From NCBI GenBank assembly GCA_012799545.1, contig JAAZLA010000068.1, forward strand, positions 1-17,117: a stretch of DNA of 17,117 nt, read 5' to 3'. The stretch is from Treponema sp. Lineage in GTDB: Bacteria; Spirochaetota; Spirochaetia; Treponematales; Treponemataceae. Positions 1-7,172 of the stretch are shown here, piece by piece. Each line of letters begins with the position of its first letter. Position 1 is the first letter of the stretch. Below the pieces are notes generated by a model. It was not told the origin of the DNA and made no database searches. It worked only from the letters and a program-made list of their open reading frames with translations. The position numbers and the translations under genes were made by a program.

Positions 1-275
1 CCTTCGAGATGCGATTGTGAAGTGATGCGTGCATCGAGCAAACTATCTCGTACACGAGCGATACTCTCGATAGATGAACCCTGCCCGATTTGCCCGGGAG
101 TTTCTGCGCGGTTTAAGTCAGGCCGATACAAGGGGTCGTAGGCGCGAATATGAACACGCTGTCGCGAATAGCCTTCCGTTTCTGCGTTTGATATATTGTG
201 ACCGGCAGTATTGATTTGCTGACTATGTGCCATTAAACTGCGCTTACCTAGTTCTATTCCTGCAAATGTAGACAT
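1..275 (-). CDS. flgK: Flagellar hook-associated protein 1 (FlgK), N-terminal part, cut by window edge
   Basis: FlgK (HAP1) forms the junction between the flagellar hook and the filament; in spirochaetes this lies in the periplasm. Only the first 91 or so codons are here. The translation starts MSTFAGIELGKRSLMAHSQQ and continues with the D0-domain signature NTAGHNISNAETEGYSRQRV, which is typical of FlgK and related rod and hook proteins. The later GQGSSIESIARVRDSLLDAR is FlgK-like and argues against FlgE or FlgG. The ATG (273-275) has a Shine-Dalgarno AAGGA just upstream on the minus strand (284-288) that overlaps the stop codon of the flgN-like gene, so the two are probably translated together. 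The rest of the gene lies before base 1. Confidence 0.93.
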   Translation of the reverse strand, partial: MSTFAGIELGKRSLMAHSQQINTAGHNISNAETEGYSRQRVHIRAYDPLYRPDLNRAETPGQIGQGSSIESIARVRDSLLDARITSQSHLE

Positions 276-287
276 CTTTTTTTCCTT

Positions 288-779
288 CTATAAAACTGCA
301 CTAAGAATAATGCTTTCAGGTTGATTCTTTATGAGCGTACCTGTTTTAGAATAAAGCGTATTTCTTCGTTGAGGCAAAACCTCGTCAAAAACACCTTGAA
401 TAAACTCTTGTGTAATAGAAATGTATTCGTTTATTGCATCATTTTCTATTTTGGATTCGAGTAATTTTTTTTTCAATTCAGTAAAAACAGAGGTAATAGG
501 GTTTTTAAACTGAAAAGGTAAATTTTGGCTAATTTGATGCAATTCCGAGCCTGTTTTGGCACCAAAATCCTTGAAATAAGCCACTCGTCTTTCTTCTAGC
601 TCTAAAAATCCTTCAGATAATTCATTTATATAGTAGAAAGTGCTTTGTAAACTCTCCCAATCACGATTCTTTGTTGCCTCACGCACTGCTTTTTGCATTT
701 GTATAATTTGTGACATAAGTTCAATTTCTGCCAACACTACATCGTATAATCGTTTTGCATTTAAAATGTCATTAGCCAT
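288..779 (-). CDS. flgN: FlgN-like flagellar export chaperone
   Basis: FlgN-family proteins are cytosolic chaperones that bind the C-terminal helices of FlgK and FlgL and deliver them to the flagellar type III export apparatus. This 163-residue protein is almost wholly helical, with no signal peptide or membrane segment, and has the usual family length. The last part (QRRNTLYSKTGTLI) resembles the C-terminal FlgN pattern of an aromatic residue followed by a glycine-containing turn. It lies directly upstream of flgK, the usual place for its chaperone, with 12 nt between the genes. An AGAGG Shine-Dalgarno lies at 786-790, and a sigma-28-like promoter lies just upstream. Family sequences are poorly conserved, so the assignment rests on length, helical character and position. 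Confidence 0.75.
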   Translation of the reverse strand: MANDILNAKRLYDVVLAEIELMSQIIQMQKAVREATKNRDWESLQSTFYYINELSEGFLELEERRVAYFKDFGAKTGSELHQISQNLPFQFKNPITSVFTELKKKLLESKIENDAINEYISITQEFIQGVFDEVLPQRRNTLYSKTGTLIKNQPESIILSAVL

Positions 780-797
780 AGTATACCTCTATGGAGA

Positions 798-825
798 ATA
801 TCGGAATATTTTAGAAAGGACTTTA
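798..825 (-). promoter_or_regulatory. Sigma-28 (FliA)-like promoter for flgN-flgK
   Basis: On the minus strand TAAAG (825-821) is followed, 15 nt later, by TCCGATAT (805-798). The flagellar sigma-28 consensus is TAAA-N15-GCCGATAA. Here six of eight -10 positions match, including CCGATA, and the spacing from TAAA is 16 rather than 15. The predicted start near 791 would leave a leader of about 12 nt that still contains the AGAGG Shine-Dalgarno. The location before flagellar genes supports the call; the non-ideal spacing and short leader weaken it. Confidence 0.5.
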
Positions 826-895
826 GAGACTTAAAATAATTTTTTATACGAGACTTTTTTTTTCACTAAGATTTAAATTGAATCAATGCGCGGTA

Positions 896-924
896 TTGAC
901 AGAAACGCGTTATTTTATTAGTAT
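896..924 (+). promoter_or_regulatory. Sigma-70 promoter of the tRNA cluster
   Basis: A perfect -35 TTGACA (896-901) is followed after 17 nt by TAGTAT (919-924) as -10. A second -10-like TATTAT lies at 922-927 but is 20 nt from the -35. Transcription would begin a few bases before tRNA-His. Confidence 0.6.
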
Positions 925-938
925 TATTTCTATAACTT

Positions 939-1011
939 GGTGCCTGTAGTTCAGGGGTAGAGCGCCAGAATGTGGCTCTGGTTGTCGTGGGTTCAAATCC
1001 CATCAGGCACC
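939..1011 (+). tRNA. tRNA-His (GTG)
   Basis: Complete cloverleaf: acceptor GTGCCTG (940-946) pairs with CAGGCAC (1004-1010). The anticodon stem CCAGA/TCTGG holds the loop ATGTGGC with anticodon GTG, and the T-arm carries TTCAAAT. The extra G at 939 is the G-1 identity element of tRNA-His, opposite discriminator C1011. The 3' CCA is not encoded, so a CCA-adding enzyme is needed. Confidence 0.97.
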
Positions 1012-1032
1012 CCTTCACAAATTTGTATGAAT

Positions 1033-1106
<74 letters not shown>

Positions 1107-1119
1107 AGATTACTTTTTT

Positions 1120-1192
1120 GGGCCATTAGCTCAGCTGGTAGAGCAACAGACTCTTAATCTGTGGGTCACAAGTTCGAACCTTGTATGGCTCA
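1120..1192 (+). tRNA. tRNA-Lys (CTT)
   Basis: Acceptor GGGCCAT pairs with ATGGCTC with one G-T wobble, discriminator A1192. The anticodon stem ACAGA/TCTGT holds loop CTCTTAA with anticodon CTT, specific for AAG codons. The T-arm ACAAG/CTTGT encloses TTCGAAC. CCA is not encoded. Confidence 0.97.
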
Positions 1193-1221
1193 GTGAAAAC
1201 TATTTGTTTTTACAAAATGTA

Positions 1222-1250
1222 TTGACATTATTTTTCAAAACGAGTAATAT
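1222..1250 (+). promoter_or_regulatory. Internal promoter before tRNA-Leu
   Basis: In the 78-nt gap between tRNA-Lys and tRNA-Leu there is a perfect -35 TTGACA (1222-1227), exactly 17 nt, then TAATAT (1245-1250) as -10. Transcription would start about 13 nt before tRNA-Leu. It would let tRNA-Leu and tRNA-Gly be made independently of the first three. Confidence 0.65.
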
Positions 1251-1270
1251 CAATAGTGTTCGCTAGTAAA

Positions 1271-1351
1271 GCGAGAGTGGTGAAATTGGCAGACACGCTA
1301 GACTTAGGATCTAGTGCCTTAGGCGTAAGGGTTCAAGTCCCTTCTCTCGCA
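1271..1351 (+). tRNA. tRNA-Leu (TAG)
   Basis: A class II tRNA of 81 nt. Acceptor GCGAGAG pairs with CTCTCGC (1344-1350), discriminator A1351, as is usual for leucine. The anticodon stem CTAGA/TCTAG holds loop CTTAGGA with anticodon TAG, and the long variable arm forms TGCC-TTA-GGCG. CCA is not encoded. Confidence 0.97.
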
Positions 1352-1377
1352 CTTTATTCTAAATAGCGACAATTTTT

Positions 1378-1449
1378 GCGGGAATAGCTCAGTGGTAGAG
1401 CGCCACCTTGCCAAGGTGGATGTCGCGGGTCCGACTCCCGTTTCCCGCT
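1378..1449 (+). tRNA. tRNA-Gly (GCC)
   Basis: Acceptor GCGGGAA pairs with TTCCCGC (1442-1448), discriminator T1449. The anticodon stem CCACC/GGTGG holds loop TTGCCAA with anticodon GCC. The T-loop is TCCGACT, with C in place of the more usual T at its second position. CCA is not encoded. Confidence 0.97.
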
Positions 1450-1455
1450 CTAAGC

Positions 1456-1491
1456 AAAAAGCGATTCGGAGTAATCTGAATCGCTTTTTTT
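1456..1491 (+). terminator. Intrinsic terminator of the tRNA cluster
   Basis: An 11-bp stem (1460-1470 with 1475-1485, one G-T wobble) closes a GTAA tetraloop and is followed by a run of seven T. Flanking A and T runs extend the pairing. It ends the tRNA transcript 7 nt after tRNA-Gly and separates it from tig. Confidence 0.9.
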
Positions 1492-1535
1492 ATACCACTT
1501 AAAACCATCAAATTCAAGATGAAAAGGAAAAGTCT

Positions 1536-2909
1536 ATGAAATCAAGCCACACAGTAAGTAAAAAAGAAGCCTCACAAGCAAGTCTCGCTGTTACCGTCAA
1601 GGCAGCTGACGCTGAGGGAAAGTACACAGAAACACTTCAAAAATATGCAAAAAGCATTCAAATCCCTGGTTTTAGAAAGGGTAAGGCACCGCTTTCTGTC
1701 TTAGAAAATAAGTATGGAGAATCTCTCAAGGCAGAAGCTGCAGCAGAAATTATTGATGCGTGTTTAGAAGATATTTTTACAAAATTCGACGAGGAAAAAT
1801 CTGAATACCGTCCACTGGCATACGCACAACCACAAATGGATAGCGTACCGGAGTTAAAAATAGGTGAAGATTTTTCTTTTGAGATTCGCTACGACATAAT
1901 GCCAAGCGTAAAAGTTACAGACTTTTCTGGCATCACGATAAAAGAGCCACAGGTGAGCGTAGGAGAAGCTGAGCTAAAAGAAGAATTAAAGGCTATTCAA
2001 GAGCGCAATGCAATGGTTGTCGATAAAAAAGATGACGCAAAGGCAAAAAAAGATGACATTGTTACTATTAACTACTGCGAACTTGATGAAAAAGGCAATG
2101 CTCTGGAAGATACAAAACGTGAAGGCTTTGTTTTTACTATTGGCTCAGGTCAAAATATCTACAAAATAGATAATGAAATTATTGGTATGAAAAAAGGTGA
2201 AACCAAGGACATTACCAAAACTTATGATGACAAGGAAGAAGATCCAGATCTCAAGGGAAAAACAAAACATATTCGTGTAACAATCGACGGTTTAAAGGAG
2301 CGAAATCTTCCTGAACTTGACGATGAACTTGCACAAGATGTGCATGAAAAATACAAAACGCTCGAAGACTTAAAAACTGATATTCGAAAAAACCTTGACA
2401 CCGCTTTGGAAAATAGGCTTCGCGAGCTTAAGTCAAATGATTTAATCGAACAATTGATAGAAAAGTATCCTATAGAACTACCACAATCGATGATTGCTGC
2501 CGAACTTGAATCGCGCTGGCGAATGATGGCACAACAATTTCAAACAACGGTTGAACAACTAGACAAGATGGTTGCCTCTTCTGGTCAAACAAAGGAAGCT
2601 ATGCTCAATCAAATGTCTGGCGACTCAGAAAAAATGCTCAAGGGTAGAATTATTGTAGAATCTCTTCTAAAAGACTCAGATATTTCTATCAGCGCTGAAG
2701 AAGTTGATGCAGAATTTGAAAAAATTGCAGAAGGTGCAGGCATTTCTCTCGATGAAGTGAAAAAACACTATGCGGACCCCCATAGAAAAGAGTATCTTAT
2801 AGATGATATGAAAGAGCAAAAGCTCTACAAAGATTTATTTACCAAGGTAAAAATAATTAAAGGCGATAAACTAACATTTGCGGCCTTGTTTGAAAATACC
2901 GCAGAGTAA
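1536..2909 (+). CDS. tig: Trigger factor (ribosome-bound chaperone and prolyl isomerase)
   Basis: Trigger factor docks at the ribosomal exit tunnel and shields nascent chains, with peptidyl-prolyl isomerase activity. The 457 residues show the full architecture: an N-terminal domain with the ribosome-docking signature GFRKGKAP (residues 45-52), an FKBP-type isomerase domain at about 172-255, and a long helical C-terminal chaperone domain. An AAGGA Shine-Dalgarno lies at 1524-1528. It is first in a tig-clpP-clpX operon, a common bacterial order that couples folding and degradation; clpP starts 35 nt after its stop. No convincing promoter was seen between the tRNA terminator and the start codon. 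Confidence 0.96.
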   Translation: MKSSHTVSKKEASQASLAVTVKAADAEGKYTETLQKYAKSIQIPGFRKGKAPLSVLENKYGESLKAEAAAEIIDACLEDIFTKFDEEKSEYRPLAYAQPQMDSVPELKIGEDFSFEIRYDIMPSVKVTDFSGITIKEPQVSVGEAELKEELKAIQERNAMVVDKKDDAKAKKDDIVTINYCELDEKGNALEDTKREGFVFTIGSGQNIYKIDNEIIGMKKGETKDITKTYDDKEEDPDLKGKTKHIRVTIDGLKERNLPELDDELAQDVHEKYKTLEDLKTDIRKNLDTALENRLRELKSNDLIEQLIEKYPIELPQSMIAAELESRWRMMAQQFQTTVEQLDKMVASSGQTKEAMLNQMSGDSEKMLKGRIIVESLLKDSDISISAEEVDAEFEKIAEGAGISLDEVKKHYADPHRKEYLIDDMKEQKLYKDLFTKVKIIKGDKLTFAALFENTAE

Positions 2910-2944
2910 TCTCGCTATTTGAATTATATTTTGAGGATGCAATA

Positions 2945-3556
2945 ATGAATGAAAAGATGCACACACTTATTCCATACGTAATTGAGCAAACAAGTAATGG
3001 TGAGCGCTCATATGATATTTTTTCACGGCTTTTACAAGATAGGATTATCTTTGTAGATGGTGAAATAAACGATATTTCAGCTGACATCATTGTTGCGCAG
3101 ATTCTCTTTCTCGAGTCGCAAAATGCAGAAAAAGATATTTCAATGTATATCAATTCTCCTGGTGGCTCTGTTACTGCCGGCTTAGCTATTTACGACACCA
3201 TGCAGCATGTTCGCCCTGACATTCAAACGATTTGTATGGGGCAGGCAGCCAGCATGGGAGCCCTCCTTCTTGCAGGTGGAAGCAAAGGAAAACGCTACGC
3301 CCTCCCCTCTAGTCGCGTGATGATTCATCAACCTTGGGGTGGTGCACAAGGTCAGGCAGCAGATATTGCAATTCAAGCTCGGGAGATTATTCGCTTGAAA
3401 AAACTTACTATAGAATACTTTGCCTATCATACAGAAAAACCAATAGAACAAATTGCACAAGATATGGAGCGGGACTTATTTATGTCCAGTGAGGAAGCTA
3501 TGGATTATGGAATTGTTGACCATATAATGAAGCGGAGGGAAGATGGCGCTAAATAA
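2945..3556 (+). CDS. clpP: ATP-dependent Clp protease proteolytic subunit
   Basis: ClpP is the serine peptidase that forms the double-heptamer degradation chamber of ClpXP. The 203-residue protein has family length and the complete catalytic triad: Ser103 in GQAASMGALL, His128 in SRVMIHQP, and Asp177 in MERDLFMS. The conserved oxyanion-region INSPGGSV is at 70-77. The start is set by a GAGGA Shine-Dalgarno (2933-2937). The first residues (MNEKMHTLIPYVIEQ) match the short propeptide followed by the usual IPxVIE region. Its last 14 nt overlap the start of clpX, so the two are probably translationally coupled. Confidence 0.97.
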   Translation: MNEKMHTLIPYVIEQTSNGERSYDIFSRLLQDRIIFVDGEINDISADIIVAQILFLESQNAEKDISMYINSPGGSVTAGLAIYDTMQHVRPDIQTICMGQAASMGALLLAGGSKGKRYALPSSRVMIHQPWGGAQGQAADIAIQAREIIRLKKLTIEYFAYHTEKPIEQIAQDMERDLFMSSEEAMDYGIVDHIMKRREDGAK

Positions 3557-4799
3557 AGATAGAAAAACCTGTTCTTTTTGTAAAAAGCCTGAGGGTCCAA
3601 ACCGAATGCTCATAAAGGGCGCTGATCAAAGTTATATTTGCCAGCAATGTAGTTCTATTTGTAACTCTATTTTTGCACAAACAGATAGCGATGAGAGCGA
3701 ATTTGTTTTAACCGATATTCCTACTCCAAAAGCATTTAAAGAACACTTAGACCAGCATGTCGTCGGTCAAGACTATGCAAAAAAAGTACTTTCCGTAGCG
3801 GTGTATAATCATTATAAACGGCTTTCACTGCAAGGTTCCCGCTTTGAAAAAGATGCGGACGAAGTACAGATAGAAAAATCAAATATTCTTCTTATAGGTC
3901 CGACGGGTTCTGGAAAAACACTTTTGGCAAAAACTCTCGCACAAAAACTACAGGTGCCTTTTGCAATTGCCGATGCTACAACCCTCACCGAGGCAGGTTA
4001 TGTTGGCGAAGATGTTGAAAATGTCCTACTCAAGCTCATTCAAGCAGCCGGTGGAGATATAGCAAAGGCAGAAAAAGGTATTATTTTCATCGATGAGATA
4101 GATAAAATCACTCGAAAGTCTGAAAATGCTTCTATTACACGGGATGTTTCTGGTGAAGGTGTGCAACAAGCTTTGTTAAAAATAATCGAAGGCACAATAG
4201 CGAGTGTTCCGCCACAAGGTGGGAGAAAACATCCAAACCAAGAAATGATTCCTATGAACACTGAAAATATTTTATTTATCTGCGGTGGCGCCTTTGTAGG
4301 ACTTGAAAAAATTATAGAAAAGCGGGTTCATGACCATAGCATGGGTTTTGGAGCACAAACAAAGTTGCGTAGCGAAGAGTCAATGATGGAGCTTTTAAAC
4401 AAGGTTATTCCAGATGACATTGTAAAATTTGGTTTAATTCCTGAACTTGTCGGGCGCTTGCCTCTCTCCGTCGCTCTGAAAGAACTTACTGAAGATGACT
4501 TGGTAACTATTCTTACTGAACCTAAAAACTCGATTATCAAACAATTTAAAGCATCGTTTTTATTTGACAATGTCGACTTGCAGTTTACCGATGAAGCGAT
4601 TCGTGCCATTGCACATACTGCGATTAAACATAAAACAGGTGCCCGTGGCTTACGTTCCATTGTTGAAAAAATGCTTCTCGATATAATGTTTGAGGTGCCT
4701 TCGTTAAAAGAAGGAAAAAGCTTAACGATAACTGAAGATATTGTTTTGGATACCGAGAAGGCAACTGTTCAATTGTTGAAAAAAAACAAGGCCTCTTAA
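3543..4799 (+). CDS. clpX: ATP-dependent Clp protease ATP-binding subunit ClpX
   Basis: ClpX is the hexameric AAA+ unfoldase that recognises substrates and feeds them into ClpP. The 418 residues contain the N-terminal C4 zinc domain (Cys10, Cys13, Cys33, Cys36), Walker A GPTGSGKT (119-126), the pore-1 loop GYVG (152-155), Walker B FIDEID (182-187), the RKH loop (228-230) and sensor 2 GARGLR. The ClpP-docking tripeptide, IGF or LGF in many homologues, is MGF here (267-269), a conservative change compatible with docking. A GGAGGG Shine-Dalgarno lies inside the end of clpP. The stop codon overlaps that of the converging glycosyltransferase gene, leaving no room for a separate terminator. Confidence 0.97.
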   Translation: MALNKDRKTCSFCKKPEGPNRMLIKGADQSYICQQCSSICNSIFAQTDSDESEFVLTDIPTPKAFKEHLDQHVVGQDYAKKVLSVAVYNHYKRLSLQGSRFEKDADEVQIEKSNILLIGPTGSGKTLLAKTLAQKLQVPFAIADATTLTEAGYVGEDVENVLLKLIQAAGGDIAKAEKGIIFIDEIDKITRKSENASITRDVSGEGVQQALLKIIEGTIASVPPQGGRKHPNQEMIPMNTENILFICGGAFVGLEKIIEKRVHDHSMGFGAQTKLRSEESMMELLNKVIPDDIVKFGLIPELVGRLPLSVALKELTEDDLVTILTEPKNSIIKQFKASFLFDNVDLQFTDEAIRAIAHTAIKHKTGARGLRSIVEKMLLDIMFEVPSLKEGKSLTITEDIVLDTEKATVQLLKKNKAS

Positions 4800-5908
4800 G
4801 CTTCTAGATTTTCTAAGACTTCGATTGTTTTATCTGCGGTTTTAGTCCAGGAAAAGCGTTTTACCCAGTCTAAACCATTTTCTATCATTGTCTCTCGTAA
4901 TTTCTCGTCGTTTACAATGCGTTCAAGGTTTTCAGCTATTTCTACTGGGTTATGTGCATCAAAATAGATCGCGGAGTTGCCGGCAAATTCGGGGAGGGAG
5001 CCAGCCTTTGCACAGAGCACAGGAATTCCAGTTGCCATGGCTTCCAAGATGGGAAGACCTACACCTTCTGCAATCGAGGGAAAGACAGAGGCGTCAGCGC
5101 AAGAATAGAGCTCTGGCAAGTTTTCATGGGGAAAATGCCCTGTTAAAAAAATATCTTCAGCGTATGCAGAAGCGGCGACAGCCTTGTGAATGCGTTCAGC
5201 CTTATCTCCATCGCTTCCAGAGAGTACCAATCTATGTTCAGATTTTGTTTTGCTTTTAAATAAATCAAATGCGTCGATGAGCTCGCGGTGCATTTTATGC
5301 TCGCCTTGCAAACGAGATACATAGATAAAATAGGGGCGTTTTATAGAAAAAGGTTTTATAACAAGGGTGTCCCCCGTCAATTCCCTATGCGGATAAAATA
5401 AACTATGATCGATTCCATTGTGTATAACTTCGATTTTAGCGTCTTTTATGCCAAGTTGTATTAAATCCTTGCGAATATACTGACTTCCTGCAATTATTTT
5501 ATGTACTTTTTTTAGTTTACGTACAATAAAAGCTCTTTTAAAAAAAGGTTTTTCTGCGAGTGCACGTGAAGCGATTTCTTGTACAAGAGCAACCGAGGGA
5601 ACAGAAAAACGAGCAGGCATAAAGGAAATAGGGTTTGGATAGAGAACAATATCGAATTTTTGTTTTTTAATAAAAGACAGGATACCGATGCGATGCCAGA
5701 GCTTCAAAACAGGTTTTTTTGTAGAAATAGGCACAGCTTCAAAGCTATTTGCAAAGGCTTCTGAGTAAGTATACCGGTCAATTTCTTCCCCGAACAATAT
5801 AAATTCATGCTTCGTTTTTGAGTCAATGTTTTTAAATAATGATATAAGATATGAGCCGATTCCACTTCTTCCATGTTCACAGCCAAAGGTATTTATTCCA
5901 ATTTTCAT
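4796..5908 (-). CDS. Glycosyltransferase, GT-B fold, family 4-like
   Basis: A probable retaining glycosyltransferase that moves a sugar from a nucleotide-sugar donor to an unknown acceptor, such as a cell-surface glycan or glycolipid. The 370 residues show the N-terminal glycine loop GRSGIGSY (13-20), the inter-domain HNGID (163-167), YVSRLQGEHK at the start of the donor domain, and the EX7E motif at Glu281 and Glu289 followed by AMATGIPVL. No signal peptide or membrane helix is seen. It is monocistronic: tail-to-tail with clpX and divergent from the helicase gene. Its ATG has no Shine-Dalgarno and follows a TATAAT box by 7 nt, so the mRNA may be leaderless. Sugar and acceptor cannot be told from the sequence. 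Confidence 0.88.
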   Translation of the reverse strand: MKIGINTFGCEHGRSGIGSYLISLFKNIDSKTKHEFILFGEEIDRYTYSEAFANSFEAVPISTKKPVLKLWHRIGILSFIKKQKFDIVLYPNPISFMPARFSVPSVALVQEIASRALAEKPFFKRAFIVRKLKKVHKIIAGSQYIRKDLIQLGIKDAKIEVIHNGIDHSLFYPHRELTGDTLVIKPFSIKRPYFIYVSRLQGEHKMHRELIDAFDLFKSKTKSEHRLVLSGSDGDKAERIHKAVAASAYAEDIFLTGHFPHENLPELYSCADASVFPSIAEGVGLPILEAMATGIPVLCAKAGSLPEFAGNSAIYFDAHNPVEIAENLERIVNDEKLRETMIENGLDWVKRFSWTKTADKTIEVLENLEA

Positions 5909-5915
5909 TATTCGA

Positions 5916-5924
5916 ATTATAGCA
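5916..5924 (-). promoter_or_regulatory. Extended -10 promoter of the glycosyltransferase gene (leaderless)
   Basis: On the minus strand TGCTATAAT combines a consensus -10 TATAAT with an extended TGN element. No good -35 lies 16-18 nt upstream. TATAAT ends 7 nt before the ATG, placing the transcription start at or next to the start codon. It is one arm of the inverted repeat TATAGCA-N15-TGCTATA. Confidence 0.6.
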
Positions 5925-5939
5925 TATATTATTTGTCTG

Positions 5940-5948
5940 TGCTATACT
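5940..5948 (+). promoter_or_regulatory. Extended -10 promoter of the helicase gene (leaderless)
   Basis: TGCTATACT combines a near-consensus -10 TATACT (5943-5948) with an extended TGN element. No convincing -35 is seen. TATACT ends 7 nt before the ATG at 5956, and there is no Shine-Dalgarno, so transcription would start at or beside the start codon. It mirrors the promoter on the other strand. Confidence 0.6.
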
Positions 5949-5955
5949 TTTTCTA

Positions 5956-7098
5956 ATGGAAAATGATAATCAAAGTTTTAGTTTTTTTTCACTTCAAAAA
6001 CAATTTATAGACAATCTAGACAAACAAGGCATTGTAAAACCAACTGCGGTTCAAGAAAAAGTGATTCCTGCCATCCTTGAAGGGAAAAATGTTTTTTTTG
6101 AATCTGAAACAGGTACCGGAAAAACCTTTGCCTATCTCCTTCCCCTACTAGAAAAAGTAAGCTTCGCAAACAAAGATGTCCAAGTTATTATTGTCTCCCC
6201 TACTCACGAACTTGCCTCACAAATAAAGGGACAAATTCAAATCCTTGGCGATTTTTTGGTAAATCTTTGTATCGGTGGAACTTCACTGAAACGGCAAATT
6301 GAATTTCTCAAAGAAAAACCGCAGGTCGTTATTGGGACTCCGGGAAGAATTTTGGAATTGATTCACTTAAAAAAACTCAAACTCGCTGGTTTACAAGCGA
6401 TTGTCTTCGATGAAATAGACAGGCTTATGGCGAAGGAATTGCGCGATGACACGATGCTTCTTGCAAGCCTTACGCCGAGTGAATCGCAACTCATCGCCTG
6501 TTCGGCTACGATGAAAGAAAATCTTTCTGAAAAAATAGCCCTCAGCGCAAAAAAAGAAATTGAAAGCATTTATATAGAACCTGAAGATATTTTACAGAAA
6601 AATATAGAACATATTGCCTTGTTTTCGGAGCAAAGAAACAAGGTTGATGTCTTGCGTAGTTTTCTCGCTGCGGTAAAGCCAAAAAAAACCCTTGTTTTTA
6701 CCTCAAAATTATCTGATGTGCAAATCATAGCAAGTAAGTTAGCGGCAAGAAAAATCGCTTCTGCTTCTTTGTTTGCGAGTGCAAGCATGAAGGAAAGAAA
6801 GGCTGCTATCGACGGTTTCCGAAGCGGGAAAATTCAGGTTTTGGTCACCAGTGATTTATCTTCTCGTGGTTTAGATATTCAGGATGTGAGCCATGTTGTT
6901 CAAATGGACTATCCTTCAAATGAGGTGTTTTTTATACATCGGGCAGGAAGAACGGGAAGAAGTGGCAATACGGGCTATAATGTTTTGATAGGTGATGCCT
7001 GGGAAATGAGGGAGTTTGCAAAGCTTGAAAAAAAACTAGGGATAAAAATTACCCCGAAACAGCTTTCAAGTGGAAAATTGCTTGCACCAAAGCTCTAA
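5956..7098 (+). CDS. DEAD-box family ATP-dependent RNA helicase (DEID variant)
   Basis: An RNA-dependent ATPase that unwinds or remodels short RNA duplexes, usually in ribosome assembly or mRNA turnover. In order: Q-motif region (IVKPTAVQ, 26-33), motif I SETGTGKT (50-57), Ia PTHELA (82-87), Ib TPGR (128-131), motif II DEID (152-155) in place of DEAD, motif III SAT (183-185), motif V with SSRGLDI (302-308) and motif VI HRAGRTGR (328-335). At 380 residues it is a minimal two-domain core with no RNA-binding tail like that of DbpA, CsdA or RhlE, so the substrate cannot be named. The conserved N-terminus supports this ATG despite the lack of a Shine-Dalgarno. It is divergent from the glycosyltransferase gene. 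Confidence 0.93.
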   Translation: MENDNQSFSFFSLQKQFIDNLDKQGIVKPTAVQEKVIPAILEGKNVFFESETGTGKTFAYLLPLLEKVSFANKDVQVIIVSPTHELASQIKGQIQILGDFLVNLCIGGTSLKRQIEFLKEKPQVVIGTPGRILELIHLKKLKLAGLQAIVFDEIDRLMAKELRDDTMLLASLTPSESQLIACSATMKENLSEKIALSAKKEIESIYIEPEDILQKNIEHIALFSEQRNKVDVLRSFLAAVKPKKTLVFTSKLSDVQIIASKLAARKIASASLFASASMKERKAAIDGFRSGKIQVLVTSDLSSRGLDIQDVSHVVQMDYPSNEVFFIHRAGRTGRSGNTGYNVLIGDAWEMREFAKLEKKLGIKITPKQLSSGKLLAPKL

Positions 7099-7124
7099 AA
7101 TGAGTATCTTAGTAAAAGAATCTT

Positions 7125-7145
7125 AGTCTCCAGACTGTATACAGT
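7125..7145. promoter_or_regulatory. Overlapping palindromes upstream of hflK
   Basis: AGTCTCCAGACT (7125-7136, a 5-bp inverted repeat around CC) overlaps ACTGTATACAGT (7134-7145, a perfect 12-bp palindrome). The direct repeat ATCTTAGT occurs at 7106-7113 and 7120-7127. The 74-nt gap between the helicase and hflK must hold the hflK promoter if the operon has its own. A TATACA sits inside the second palindrome, but without a good -35. This could be an operator; function is unproven. Confidence 0.35.
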
Positions 7146-7172
7146 TTTACATACATAAAAAGAGGAGTTAAA

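Noticed and set aside
1490..1535. A dedicated promoter for tig just after the tRNA terminator.
   Set aside because: TATACC and TTAAAA are present but neither has a credible -35 at proper spacing.
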